In this document: positions 17,451 through 26,538 of the stretch, piece by piece | How positions within the stretch are numbered: the stretch's first letter is position 1 | How the letters are laid out: each line of letters starts with the position of its first letter | Origin: Alphaproteobacteria bacterium | Lineage (GTDB): Bacteria > Pseudomonadota > Alphaproteobacteria > Micavibrionales > Micavibrionaceae | DNA length: 64,000 nt | Direction of reading: 5' to 3' | Assembly: GCA_020848095.1 (NCBI GenBank) | Contig: JADLAT010000015.1 | Span: 62,001 to 126,000 of the forward strand | Translations under genes and position numbers: made by a program | The notes under the pieces: generated by a model | What the model saw: the letters and a program-made list of their open reading frames with translations, nothing else | Told to the model about the DNA's origin: nothing | The model's database searches: none

Positions 17451-19397
17451 ATGATCCATAAGGATAATAAAAGCAAAGGGCAGGGGGGCGGTGGTGTACA
17501 AGGCCCGGATAGCCGTTGCTTTGACACCTTTACGGACATGACGATTGAAATTGATCTGGAGGCGGAGGTCATTGATCAGGCTCCGGCAGATGGTCAGCTC
17601 CCGGTTCCTTTTATTCAACAAAAACAAAAGCCAGATAGCGGAATCCGGGGTGTGACGAAAGCATCCTCTGCTGTTGTAAGCGGATTTTCTCAGGAAGATG
17701 AGCAATATGGGCTCGGTAAAAAACTCCGCATCGGCGAGAGGCTAGTCAGCCGTGGGGTTATTACAGTTGACCAGTTGAATGTGGCGCTGCAGGAGAAAAA
17801 AATATCCGGCAAGATGCTGGGCGAGGTCATGGTTGATCTTGGTTTTATCAACGAAGAGACATTAAGCATTTTTCTGGCGGAATCGTCAGGGTTTGAGTTA
17901 TTTGACCCCAAGCACACCATCTTTGATGGCGATGTGCTGAATCTCATTGATAAGGCACTTGCGATCAAGCACCAGATGTTACCGGTTTCGAGAACAGAGC
18001 ATGATATCCGCGTGGCGATGGCCGATCCGTATGATGTTCTGGCGCTTGATACGCTGCGCCGGTTCTTGCCAAAGGGGCTTCATCTCAAGCCTATGGTCAG
18101 CACACCAAAAATTATTGGTGAGGCCATTGATGCCGCTTATGGCTATGCCAGCACCGTCAGCGCTATTTTAAAAGAGCTCGAGGGCGGAAAAGAACAAAAG
18201 GATGTTGCTTCGCTCAGCGAAAGTGAGCTTTTTTCTCACCCGATCGTGCGCCTTGTCAATGCGCTGGTGTTTGAGGCGGTGAAGATCGGGGCTTCGGACT
18301 TGCATTTCGAGCCTGAGGAAAACTTTATTCGGCTGCGCTATCGTCTTGATGGGGTGTTGTTTACCGCCCAGATTTTGCACAAGCAGCACTGGAGTGGAAT
18401 TTCGCAGCGTATAAAGATTATTTCCGGCATGAACATTGCCGATAAACTGGGCGCGCAGGATGGCCGTTTTCGGATGGACATCAGTGGCCGGGACGTGGAT
18501 TTTCGTGTGTCGTCCCTGCCCACGGTTTTTGGCGAAAATATCGTGCTGCGGGTTTTGGATCAAAGCGCCAGCATCATGCCGATGGAAAAGCTCGGCTTTA
18601 GCCCGCACAATCTCGAATTAATCAAAAAATCACAAAGCCGTCCAGAAGGGATCATCATCGTTACGGGGCCGACAGGGTCCGGTAAGACTACATCTTTGTA
18701 TTCCATGCTGAATGAGGTCAATGAGGTCGGTGTAAACATTCAAACGCTGGAAGATCCTGTTGAATATTCGCTGCCCATGATTCGGCAAACATATGTCCGG
18801 GAGGGGCTCTTGGAGTTTGCGGACGGGATTAAAGCGCTTTTGCGCCAGGACCCGGATATCATTTTCATAGGCGAGATCAGAGATGGTGAAACGGCGGGAA
18901 TGGCCTTGAAAGCCGCCATGACAGGGCACCAGGTCTATACAACGCTGCATACCAACGATTCCTTTGGGGCGATTCCCCGCCTTTTCGATCTTGGCCTGAA
19001 GCCCGGTATGGTGGCGGGCGCCATTTTGGCAATTTTTGCACAGCGGTTGACGCGCTGTCTTTGCGCAAATTGCAAGGAGGCCTATAAACCCGACGAGCAG
19101 GAATGCTTGATATTGGGTGTTGATTCGCAAGAGCCACCAACAGTTTACAGGGCAAGTCAGGGTGGTTGCGATTTGTGCGCGGGGCAGGGATATAAGGGGC
19201 GAACGGCTGTTGTTGAGATTTTGACTTTTGATGAGGATATGGACGAACTTTTGGCGCGCGCGGCAACAAAAGCCGACTTAAAAGCGCTTGCCGTAAAAAA
19301 GGGCTTCAAAAGTATGAAAGACGATGGCATTCTAAAGGTCTTGGGTGGAATCACAAGTCTTGAGGCTTTGTCCAAGGTCGTCGATATCAATAAATAG
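17451..19397 (+). CDS. gspE: Type II secretion/type IV pilus assembly ATPase (GspE/PilB/MshE family)
   Basis: Hexameric cytoplasmic ATPase that powers pilus or pseudopilus assembly. After a Gly/Gln-rich N-terminus it has an MshEN-type domain (about residues 85-230: LGKKLRIGERLVSRGVI, MLGEVMVDLGFI). The catalytic domain follows, with Walker A GPTGSGKTTSLYS near residue 405, an Asp-box LEDPVEYSLP, Walker B IIFIGEIRDGETA and a His-box TTLHTND. A four-cysteine zinc site is visible (CLCANC near residue 537 and CDLC near 573). The TTG at 17433 is an alternative start. First gene of the locus. Confidence 0.92.
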   Translation: MIHKDNKSKGQGGGGVQGPDSRCFDTFTDMTIEIDLEAEVIDQAPADGQLPVPFIQQKQKPDSGIRGVTKASSAVVSGFSQEDEQYGLGKKLRIGERLVSRGVITVDQLNVALQEKKISGKMLGEVMVDLGFINEETLSIFLAESSGFELFDPKHTIFDGDVLNLIDKALAIKHQMLPVSRTEHDIRVAMADPYDVLALDTLRRFLPKGLHLKPMVSTPKIIGEAIDAAYGYASTVSAILKELEGGKEQKDVASLSESELFSHPIVRLVNALVFEAVKIGASDLHFEPEENFIRLRYRLDGVLFTAQILHKQHWSGISQRIKIISGMNIADKLGAQDGRFRMDISGRDVDFRVSSLPTVFGENIVLRVLDQSASIMPMEKLGFSPHNLELIKKSQSRPEGIIIVTGPTGSGKTTSLYSMLNEVNEVGVNIQTLEDPVEYSLPMIRQTYVREGLLEFADGIKALLRQDPDIIFIGEIRDGETAGMALKAAMTGHQVYTTLHTNDSFGAIPRLFDLGLKPGMVAGAILAIFAQRLTRCLCANCKEAYKPDEQECLILGVDSQEPPTVYRASQGGCDLCAGQGYKGRTAVVEILTFDEDMDELLARAATKADLKALAVKKGFKSMKDDGILKVLGGITSLEALSKVVDINK

Positions 19398-19452
19398 CTT
19401 CCAGACAAAATCGTTTAGATTTTTATCAGGGTTCTGTCGAAGGGGACGCATC

Positions 19453-20706
19453 ATAGAACGGTATAAGTATAAAGCGATAAACACCAAAGGTCGGCCAATT
19501 CGTGGAAACATTTCCGCGGCCAGTGAGGTGGATTTATATAAGCAGCTGCAATCGGCGGGGCTGGAGCTTATTGACTGCTCTGTTGTTGGTGCCGGCAGCG
19601 GGCGCGGCCTGGGTCAGTTGACGCGAAAAAAAGTCAAGCTGCGGGACCTTATTCAATTTTTTGTCCATATGGAGCAGATGCAAAGTGCGGGCGTGCCGCT
19701 TCTGGATGCGCTTTCCGATATCCGTGATTCCACTGAGAACGATCATCTGCGCGATATTATGACGGAAATAAATAAAGATGTGTCGGACGGAAGCTCGCTG
19801 TCCGAGGCCATGCTCAAGCATCCAAAGGTCTTTAAGCCACTTTATATATCCTTGATTGAAGCCGGAGAGGAAACCGGCGATCTTACATCTTCTTATCTCC
19901 AGCTTGTGAAATACCTTAAATGGGTGGATGCAATATCGGCGAAAATTCGGAAAGCAACGCGTTATCCCGTAATTGTAACCATCGTGGTTCTGGGGACGAT
20001 TGTTTTTATGATGAGCGTGGTTGTACCACAAATCGTAGGATTCTTGAAATATTTGGATCTTGAGCTTCCCTGGTTCAGCGTATGGCTGATCGCGACATCT
20101 AACTTCTTTGTGGAGCCGCAATTCAGCGTTTTTGGGGTGCCCGTGTACGGGAGTTTCATCGTGATTACGGTGCCCCTTGTGTTGTTCATTATTATCAAGC
20201 TGTTAAGGAAGTCTTCTGATAACATCGCTTACCGCTTCGATTCCTGGTATTTGAAGGCGCCGGTGATCGGGCTACTTATCCGCAAAATTTCAATCGCACG
20301 TTATGCACAGACTTTCGGTGCGCTTTATTCGAGTGGTATTGATGTTATCAGCGCGCTTAAATCGGCCCGCGGGACGGTCACAAATCTCTTGATGATTGAT
20401 GCCATGGAATCGGTGGAGGCGCACGTTCAGGCCGGCAGTCCGCTCTCCGAGGCCTTTAATGCCAGCGGAGAGTTTCCTAGTATGGTTGTCCGTATGGTGC
20501 GGGTCGGAGAGGAGTCCGGTAACCTTACGCCGGTGCTTGATCAGGTCTCTGAATTCTACACACACGATGTTAATGAGGCGATCGAAGGTTTAATTGAGCT
20601 GATTCAACCGACATTAACTGCTATACTCGGTCTGATGATTGCTTGGATCGCGGCGGGAAGCCTCGGTCCGATCTATATGAATCTTGGTAACTTTATGGAT
20701 TACTAA
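19453..20706 (+). CDS. gspF: Type II secretion/type IV pilus inner-membrane platform protein (GspF/PilC family)
   Basis: Polytopic inner-membrane protein that couples the ATPase to pilin assembly. It has two GspF repeats (about residues 70-190 and 275-400: FFVHMEQMQSAGVPLLDAL and YAQTFGALYSSGIDVISAL) and membrane segments such as VIVTIVVLGTIVFMMSVVVP. Homology begins at the residues ERYKYKAINTKGRPIRG, whose preceding codon is ATA at 19453, 6 bases after AGGGGA. No ATG, GTG or TTG is in frame between 19363 and there. The nearest conventional start is the ATG at 19345, inside gspE, which would add 36 residues. Confidence 0.85.
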   Translation: MERYKYKAINTKGRPIRGNISAASEVDLYKQLQSAGLELIDCSVVGAGSGRGLGQLTRKKVKLRDLIQFFVHMEQMQSAGVPLLDALSDIRDSTENDHLRDIMTEINKDVSDGSSLSEAMLKHPKVFKPLYISLIEAGEETGDLTSSYLQLVKYLKWVDAISAKIRKATRYPVIVTIVVLGTIVFMMSVVVPQIVGFLKYLDLELPWFSVWLIATSNFFVEPQFSVFGVPVYGSFIVITVPLVLFIIIKLLRKSSDNIAYRFDSWYLKAPVIGLLIRKISIARYAQTFGALYSSGIDVISALKSARGTVTNLLMIDAMESVEAHVQAGSPLSEAFNASGEFPSMVVRMVRVGEESGNLTPVLDQVSEFYTHDVNEAIEGLIELIQPTLTAILGLMIAWIAAGSLGPIYMNLGNFMDY

Positions 20707-20735
20707 CGCTTTATTTCTTTATCTAGGTTTTATAA

Positions 20736-22367
20736 ATGTCCCTTTCTTTGTTGCCGAATAACCATACAGTTTTGATGATCTCGGATGAGTTTCTCTCGAT
20801 CTATGCCGTCACCGCGCGGAGCGCCCGGCTCGTGGAGACGGTTCCATGGGAGGCTGAGGATTTTGAGGCGAATGTCGCAGGGATCATAGCTAAGGATTGC
20901 GGAAGAAAATCCGTCTTGATCTTGAATGACATGGTGGAGCAGCACTATCGCAAGGAGCGTGTCATCCGCACTGGCGTGGGTTTTGCGGATCGTACGGCCC
21001 TGCTGCGCCGCAAGCTGAATGTTGCCTTTTCTGGTTTTCCGATTCGCGCGGCGTATCCTCTTAAGGAAAAAATGCCAAAAACCGATAAGCAGCCAGCTGC
21101 GGATATTTATATCTTTGCAGCGGTGGCAGGGACGGATCAATTCACGAAAACAATGAACGCCACGCGCAGTTCTTTGGCCTCAGTTTCCGGACTATGTCTC
21201 CTTCCTGTTGAATCTTCGGATATGATCGGGGCGCTCTCCGCCAAGCTGGTAAAAAAAGATAAAGCAAAGGCAGAGGCGCGTTGGTCTATATTTATGGGGC
21301 AGCATAGAAATGGCAGTCTGAGGCAGGTCGTTACCAAGAATGGGGAACTTGCTCTAACGCGTATGAGTCCGATTTCCAATGTTGAGGAGAATGCGGAGAT
21401 CTGGGCGCAGGATCTGCACCAGGAATTCAAGGCAACGATGAGCTATCTCTCACGTTTGGGGTATGAAGAACATGACGGCCTGGATGTTGTTGTCATTGCA
21501 ACCCATGCGGCAGGCGAAATACTAACGGGCCTTCTTGACGGGGCATACGATTTGCACGTGATGACGGTTATGGAGGTTGCGCAAGCTCTGGGCTTATCCA
21601 TAGGTCGGCAGGATTCCTTGCATTATGCTGATCCTCTGCACGTGGCATGGGTCGGGCGAAAACGTCGATTAATTTTATCTATGAAGGCGCCGATTATTGA
21701 TGATGTTTCCCGTCCTCGCCGGATGGCGGCGGCGGTGATGGCTGCGTTGGTTCTGGGGGGCGGGTTTCAGGGGTATCAATTCATTCAAAAGGCAGCCAGT
21801 GTCTCGGAAATTGGTAGTGAGATTTCTCAGAGGGAAAAGCAAAAGGCGCAACTCGATGTGGGGTATGAACGTGAAATCCGTCGCTTGAATGACGTTGGTT
21901 TTGATGCGCGTCGTGTGCAAAGTGCTATCGCCGTAAACGCCGCATTGGAAGCCCAAAATATAAAAGTTTTGAACGTTATCAATGGGATGGGGAAGGCCCT
22001 GGGGAAAAATTTACGAATTGACAGCTTGAATATTGAGCGCCCAAAGATCAGTTCTGTGGAAAAGTTTATTGACGGTATGGGAAAGAAAGCCCCACCTCTT
22101 TTTGAGGCCAGGATGCGTATGACTTACCCCGCCACCGCTAACGTTGATGCGGGAAATAAGGAGGTCCGGGATTTGCGCGACCGCTTGGAGATAGCGCTGC
22201 CGGATCATAAAGTTCGTGTTACAAAATTTCTTAAAGATTACGAATATACGGAAGGCCTCGTGGTTGAGGCCGGAGATTTGGAAAAGGAAAATATTCAGCA
22301 GGATTTTGTAGCTGAAATTCTTGTGCAGGGGCCGCCGCAGAGTTCGGAAAAGGTAATAAAACAATGA
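20736..22367 (+). CDS. GspL-like or fused PilM-PilN-like assembly protein
   Basis: A 543-residue bitopic protein. Residues 1-320 are cytoplasmic and resemble the actin-like fold of PilM/GspL (MSLSLLPNNHTVLMIS, SVLILNDMVEQHYRKERV, a late DVVVIATHAAGE). A single membrane helix (RRMAAAVMAALVLGGGFQGY, near residue 330) follows. The periplasmic part has a coiled coil and a ferredoxin-like segment (LRIDSLNIERPKI, EVRDLRDRLEIALP). This is the layout of GspL, or of PilM fused to PilN. The position after the platform gene and before a PilO-like gene supports an assembly-complex role. Sequence identity to named families is low. Confidence 0.7.
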   Translation: MSLSLLPNNHTVLMISDEFLSIYAVTARSARLVETVPWEAEDFEANVAGIIAKDCGRKSVLILNDMVEQHYRKERVIRTGVGFADRTALLRRKLNVAFSGFPIRAAYPLKEKMPKTDKQPAADIYIFAAVAGTDQFTKTMNATRSSLASVSGLCLLPVESSDMIGALSAKLVKKDKAKAEARWSIFMGQHRNGSLRQVVTKNGELALTRMSPISNVEENAEIWAQDLHQEFKATMSYLSRLGYEEHDGLDVVVIATHAAGEILTGLLDGAYDLHVMTVMEVAQALGLSIGRQDSLHYADPLHVAWVGRKRRLILSMKAPIIDDVSRPRRMAAAVMAALVLGGGFQGYQFIQKAASVSEIGSEISQREKQKAQLDVGYEREIRRLNDVGFDARRVQSAIAVNAALEAQNIKVLNVINGMGKALGKNLRIDSLNIERPKISSVEKFIDGMGKKAPPLFEARMRMTYPATANVDAGNKEVRDLRDRLEIALPDHKVRVTKFLKDYEYTEGLVVEAGDLEKENIQQDFVAEILVQGPPQSSEKVIKQ

Positions 22368-23005
22368 TTGGAGTTTTAGGCACAAAAAGGGTTCTGGCTA
22401 TTATATTATTATTGGCGTTGAATGTCATCCTGGCTATGGCTATTCATATGTACCTTGTTCCTCGTCAGGTACAACAGGGAAAAGATCTTCGAGGGCTTCA
22501 GGGCGAAATATCAACGATTGAGGGCGACATATCACGCATGAAAGTTGAGTTCTCACAGATCGAAACACAAAAAGAAGAATATGAAAGGTTAGAGAAACGC
22601 GGTTTCTTCAAGGATCAGAATCGGCGTGATGCCGAAAATGTTTTTAGTCACATCCAGAAATTTTCGGGGGTGAATGTTGCTGTCGCGAACATCAGTGCCG
22701 GTATAATCGAAGAAAATGCAGAAGCGAAAAAAGCTCGGCAAAGGATTTTAACAAGCCCTGTGAAGATCCGGATGGAGGCAGTCGATGACATTGATCTGTT
22801 TCATTACCTCTTTCTTTTGAATAATTACTTTCCCGGTCATATTACCGTTGAAAAAGTATCCTTTAAGCGAGAGTCTGATGTGACGGGAACGGTTCTTCGC
22901 AGTATTGCAACGGGCACCAATCCGCCGCTGGTGACGGCTGAGGTGGATGTTTTATGGCGAACCATGATTCCAGATGAAAATTTGACTGAAAAAGGCGCCC
23001 CTTAA
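22364..23005 (+). CDS. PilO/GspM-like inner-membrane assembly protein
   Basis: A 213-residue bitopic protein. A short cytoplasmic start is followed by a membrane helix (LAIILLLALNVILAMAIHMYLV), a periplasmic coiled coil (LRGLQGEISTIEGDISRMKVEF) and a ferredoxin-like C-terminal domain. This is the PilO/GspM layout. It overlaps the GspL-like gene by 4 bases (ATGA) and is followed 1 base later by the PilP-like gene, so the three are coupled as in pilMNOP. Confidence 0.7.
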   Translation: MIGVLGTKRVLAIILLLALNVILAMAIHMYLVPRQVQQGKDLRGLQGEISTIEGDISRMKVEFSQIETQKEEYERLEKRGFFKDQNRRDAENVFSHIQKFSGVNVAVANISAGIIEENAEAKKARQRILTSPVKIRMEAVDDIDLFHYLFLLNNYFPGHITVEKVSFKRESDVTGTVLRSIATGTNPPLVTAEVDVLWRTMIPDENLTEKGAP

Positions 23006-23006
23006 A

Positions 23007-23714
23007 ATGGAGATGTTTCCGATAAAATCTCTTCTAAATAAGAATGCAGCGTGGCTGGCCGTGTTTTGCTTTCCGATTTTTGCGTACGCGCAACCATTGC
23101 CACAAGACGGGAGCGGCGAAGTTTTGCCTTTATTGGAGGCGCCTTTGTCCGAAACACACTTGCCCGACGTACACTTGCAAGAGCAAGGCGCGGGCGCAGT
23201 ACAAATGCCGGAGGCGGCAGGACCGGCGCAGGGCACGGTGGGGAAGACTGCTGATGCTCTGACCCCTCCCGAGATTGCGCCAGAGCCGATGGTTGAGGGC
23301 GGGCCGGTGTTTAAAGCGAGTGAATACGGCTCGGTTCTCTTCACGTATTGGGAGCATGTGGCCATTCAAGACGCGCGGCGCAACTCCACAGGATATGCCA
23401 AGGCGCCCAGTGCGAGCGAGTTGGCGCGTTCCCTCAAAACACGTGAAGACGGAGAGCGGGTAAAGCCGCCGCCGGAAGAGCGTGAGATTCGCTTGAGCGG
23501 GATTGTTTACAAGGGCAGCGCTGATTGGGCGATATGGCTAAATAATAAACGGGTTACACCCGATGCCCTTCCCTCGGAAGTGCTCGACCTTAAGGTTTAT
23601 AAAAACTATGTGGAGATGAAATGGTTTGATGAGTATACAAACCAGATTTTACCGCTGCGTTTGCGTCCGCATCAGCGTTTTAATATTGATTCTCGCATAT
23701 TTTTACCCGGTTAG
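23007..23714 (+). CDS. PilP/GspC-like periplasmic assembly protein
   Basis: A 235-residue exported protein. A signal or anchor segment (AAWLAVFCFPIFAYAQ) is followed by a Pro/Gly/Ala-rich linker to about residue 95. A C-terminal beta domain begins REIRLSGIVYKGSADWAIWLNNKRVTP and ends PHQRFNIDSRIFLPG. That domain resembles the homology region by which PilP and GspC contact the secretin. Position directly after the PilO-like gene supports the call; similarity is by pattern only. Confidence 0.6.
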   Translation: MEMFPIKSLLNKNAAWLAVFCFPIFAYAQPLPQDGSGEVLPLLEAPLSETHLPDVHLQEQGAGAVQMPEAAGPAQGTVGKTADALTPPEIAPEPMVEGGPVFKASEYGSVLFTYWEHVAIQDARRNSTGYAKAPSASELARSLKTREDGERVKPPPEEREIRLSGIVYKGSADWAIWLNNKRVTPDALPSEVLDLKVYKNYVEMKWFDEYTNQILPLRLRPHQRFNIDSRIFLPG

Positions 23715-23752
23715 AGTGATAAGGGAGCTTCCTTACGGAGGCGTTTACAGCT

Positions 23753-24490
23753 TTGAGCATTATACAAAACGCAATTTTTGCTTCAGGGGTTTCGGTTAGT
23801 TACGCCCATAAGCCGGCGATCACGGATATTTCCTTTGCTGTGGAATCGGGGCAGCTCTTCGGCTTGATAGGGCTGAATGGCGCGGGAAAAACCACCTTTA
23901 TAAAAGCGTTACTGGGGTTGCGTGCCCCGGATTCCGGAACACTTCAGGTTTTTGATGAATCTGTCGCGCATTTTAAAACAAGTCGCCGTCTGGCCTTTCT
24001 GCCGGAACGCTTCGAACCCTCTTGGTTTTTAAGTGGGTTGGAATTCCTGAAATTTTCGGCAAGTCTTTATGGGCGCACACTTACAACGGCAGAGTGCCAA
24101 AAATCTGCGGAGCGTCTGGCCTTGGATCCCGGTGTTTTGAAAAAGCGTGTCCAGACATATTCAAAAGGAATGCGTCAAAAACTGGGGCTGCTGGCCACAA
24201 TTTTAACAGGAGCAGATCTTCTGGTGCTGGACGAACCGATGAGCGGACTTGATCCCGTCGCCAGAGCTCTTGTGAAGGAAATGATTCTGGAGGCAAAATC
24301 CGAAGGGCGGACGGTTTTTCTCAGCTCTCACATTCTGGCGGATATGGATGAGATTTGTAACGGTGTTGCTGTGCTGCATGATCGAACGGTTCAGTTTGTG
24401 GGCAAACCCGGTGAGTTTAGAGCGCTGACAAAAGCTGTGAATCTTGAGCGCGCTTTTTTACATTTTATTGAGAAAAAAGTGGCGGCGTGA
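23753..24490 (+). CDS. ABC transporter ATP-binding protein
   Basis: A 245-residue ATPase. Walker A is GLNGAGKTTFIKALLGL near residue 44, the signature is YSKGMRQKLGLLATIL, Walker B is DLLVLDEPMSGLDP, and the H-loop is FLSSHILADMDE. This is the CcmA/NatA type that pairs with ABC-2 permeases. TTG 23753 has GGAGG about 10 bases upstream. The matching permease is probably the ABC-2 gene at 30922, on the far side of the pilus genes. Confidence 0.9.
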   Translation: MSIIQNAIFASGVSVSYAHKPAITDISFAVESGQLFGLIGLNGAGKTTFIKALLGLRAPDSGTLQVFDESVAHFKTSRRLAFLPERFEPSWFLSGLEFLKFSASLYGRTLTTAECQKSAERLALDPGVLKKRVQTYSKGMRQKLGLLATILTGADLLVLDEPMSGLDPVARALVKEMILEAKSEGRTVFLSSHILADMDEICNGVAVLHDRTVQFVGKPGEFRALTKAVNLERAFLHFIEKKVAA

Positions 24491-24565
24491 TACGCTGCCT
24501 TGGAGTTTTTTCTCATTTGTTGCGGTATCTCGCGGGCGTTTTCTTTAACCGATCAGGGTATAGTC

Positions 24566-25609
24566 ATGTTTCTTTTCCACTCAAGGGTTGTTTTTGTTTC
24601 TTTGGTTACAGCTCTTCTTTTTACGGTTATCCCCGGATTTAAGCCGGTTCTCGCACAGGAACCTGTCGTGCAGAGCGCGCCGCCGCGCCAGCTTTTGCCA
24701 GGGGAGAATGTGCCTCTGATGGCTCCTGTTCCTGATGAATATCCGGCGAATCAGTCAGCCGGAGCACCTCAAGCTATGGACGGGGGCAGTGAATTTGTGC
24801 CGGCGCCGCCTGCGCAATCGGTTTTATCAGAACCCTCAGCGGCGACTCCAGAGCTTGCAACGGTCCCGGTTATGCCCTCGCCGGTATTGGATCAGGAGTT
24901 TGACGAGAATTTGTTTTTTGATGCGGAGGCTCTCGTGCCAGAAGGAGAGGTCGCACGCAAGGGCGCACCTTCCAAGGTAAATCCGTCCTTGAACCCGGCT
25001 TCTCGCTTCGTCATCAGCACAAAAGATTATAGCCCCAACAGCAAGGAAGCAAGGCTGGTAGCCGCTGATCGGGCAATGGTATTAGGGCGTTTTGAATCGG
25101 CGCTGGAAATTTACGATGGTCTTTACGCACAAAATCGCCGCGATCCTAATATCCTTCTGGGGAGAGCCATCGCGTTTCAAAGCCTGAACCGGGATGGTGA
25201 GGCTATCAACGCCTATGAGGAGCTTTTGAAGATTCGCCCTAAAAATATTGACGCGCAAATCAATCTAAATGGTCTGGTGGGCAAGCTGTACCCGGCGGTG
25301 GCCCTACAAAAGCTTAGGGACATTTATGACGACAATCCGGGAAATACGGCAACGGTAGCGCAGATGGCCGTCATGGAGGCCCGTCTTGGTCGCTATGAAG
25401 ATGCGATTCGCTATTTGGGGACAGCCGCCAGTATGGAGCCCAGAAATGCCGGCCACGTCTTCAATATGGCTGTTATAGCGGACCGGGCGGGCGACAAGAA
25501 AATGGCGATTAAGTATTATGAAGAAGCGCTTGAAATTGATACGCTTTACGGCTCCAGCCGCTCAATTCCCAGAGATACTGTTTTCGCGCGCTTGGCGCAG
25601 CTCCGCTAA
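24566..25609 (+). CDS. Exported TPR-repeat protein
   Basis: About 347 residues from the ATG at 24566, which gives a signal peptide (MFLFHSRVVFVSLVTALLFTVIPGFKPVLAQ is the leader region). A Pro/Ala-rich unstructured part to about residue 150 follows, then tetratricopeptide repeats (LGRFESALEIYDGLYAQNRRDP, NRDGEAINAYEELLKIRPKNI, LGRYEDAIRYLGTAASMEPRN, GDKKMAIKYYEEALEIDT). Periplasmic TPR proteins commonly assist pilus secretin or assembly complexes (PilF/TadD/MshN-like). That role is inferred from position. Confidence 0.75.
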   Translation: MFLFHSRVVFVSLVTALLFTVIPGFKPVLAQEPVVQSAPPRQLLPGENVPLMAPVPDEYPANQSAGAPQAMDGGSEFVPAPPAQSVLSEPSAATPELATVPVMPSPVLDQEFDENLFFDAEALVPEGEVARKGAPSKVNPSLNPASRFVISTKDYSPNSKEARLVAADRAMVLGRFESALEIYDGLYAQNRRDPNILLGRAIAFQSLNRDGEAINAYEELLKIRPKNIDAQINLNGLVGKLYPAVALQKLRDIYDDNPGNTATVAQMAVMEARLGRYEDAIRYLGTAASMEPRNAGHVFNMAVIADRAGDKKMAIKYYEEALEIDTLYGSSRSIPRDTVFARLAQLR

Positions 25610-25611
25610 AT

Positions 25612-26424
25612 ATGCAGGGCGGTTTATCAGCCCTGCCTATAGGGACGATTTTACCTTTCCCGTTGGAAGTCATTCTGATTGCTGCACTCGGGCTTATTTT
25701 AGGGAGTTTTGCGACAGCACTCTCCTATAGGGGGCAGCGTGGAATTGCCTGGTACGGGTGTGGCGATCGTTCCTTTTGTCCTCATTGTCATCATGTTTTG
25801 AGCATTCTGGATCTTCTGCCCTTATTATCCTGGCTGTTTCTGCGTGGGCGCTGTCGCCACTGCCGGGCGCATATTTCCAGATTTTACCCTTTGACGGAAA
25901 CCGTGCTGATGGCCCTCTGTCTGCTGTATTATTTTGTATATGGCTTATCTGACCCCGGAGCGGTTGTTCCCATATTCTTTGCACTGCCGTTTCTTTGGGC
26001 GTTGGTTGTAATTGATTTGCGCACAAAAACTTTGCCTGACGATCTTGTGCTGGCCGTACTGATACTGGGAGGCTTCAGGCTCGTTTCCACAGCATTCGCG
26101 CATGAAACGTTACTCGCTCCGCTTTTTTCTGCGATGGCGGGCGCGGTTGTTTTTGGCGGAATTTCGTGGGCGGCGGGCATGCTGGTGAGCAAAGTAACCG
26201 GAAAAGCGGCTCTGGGCTTTGGCGATGTTAAGTTTTTTGCCGTGGCCGGGCTCTGGCTGGGTCTGTCTTTTCTGGCGTGGTTTTGTATTATAGCCGGGGT
26301 TTCCGGGCTTGTTTTGGGGGTAATCTGGCGATGGCTCACCGGGGAAGAGCGTTTCCCCTTCGGGCCAGCGCTTATTTTTTCTTTTTGTTCTATTCTGGCT
26401 TTCGGTGGTTCTCTTTCTCCATAA
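25612..26424 (+). CDS. pilD: Type 4 prepilin peptidase / methyltransferase
   Basis: Polytopic membrane aspartic protease that cleaves and N-methylates prepilins. The N-terminal zinc-type cysteines are present as CPHC (near residue 57) and CRHC (near residue 82). The two catalytic Asp motifs are visible as VVIDLRTKTLPDD (near residue 134) and GFGDVKFF (near residue 205). At 270 residues and about eight membrane segments it is a usual length. It follows the TPR gene by 2 bases. Its substrate here should include the pilin at 33751. Confidence 0.92.
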   Translation: MQGGLSALPIGTILPFPLEVILIAALGLILGSFATALSYRGQRGIAWYGCGDRSFCPHCHHVLSILDLLPLLSWLFLRGRCRHCRAHISRFYPLTETVLMALCLLYYFVYGLSDPGAVVPIFFALPFLWALVVIDLRTKTLPDDLVLAVLILGGFRLVSTAFAHETLLAPLFSAMAGAVVFGGISWAAGMLVSKVTGKAALGFGDVKFFAVAGLWLGLSFLAWFCIIAGVSGLVLGVIWRWLTGEERFPFGPALIFSFCSILAFGGSLSP

Positions 26425-26538
26425 AGGCCGTTATGCTATGATAATCGAGCCGTATTTACGTTCTCTTTACCCGCGTGCGTTACAACTAAGGGATGGTGAA
26501 TTTCTTTACTCCCGTTTTTCCAGCAAAAGGAGATTTCT

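Noticed and set aside
19534-20121. 195-codon minus-strand frame inside gspF
   Set aside because: It lies wholly opposite a well-supported platform gene, and its product is His/Arg-rich with no family features.
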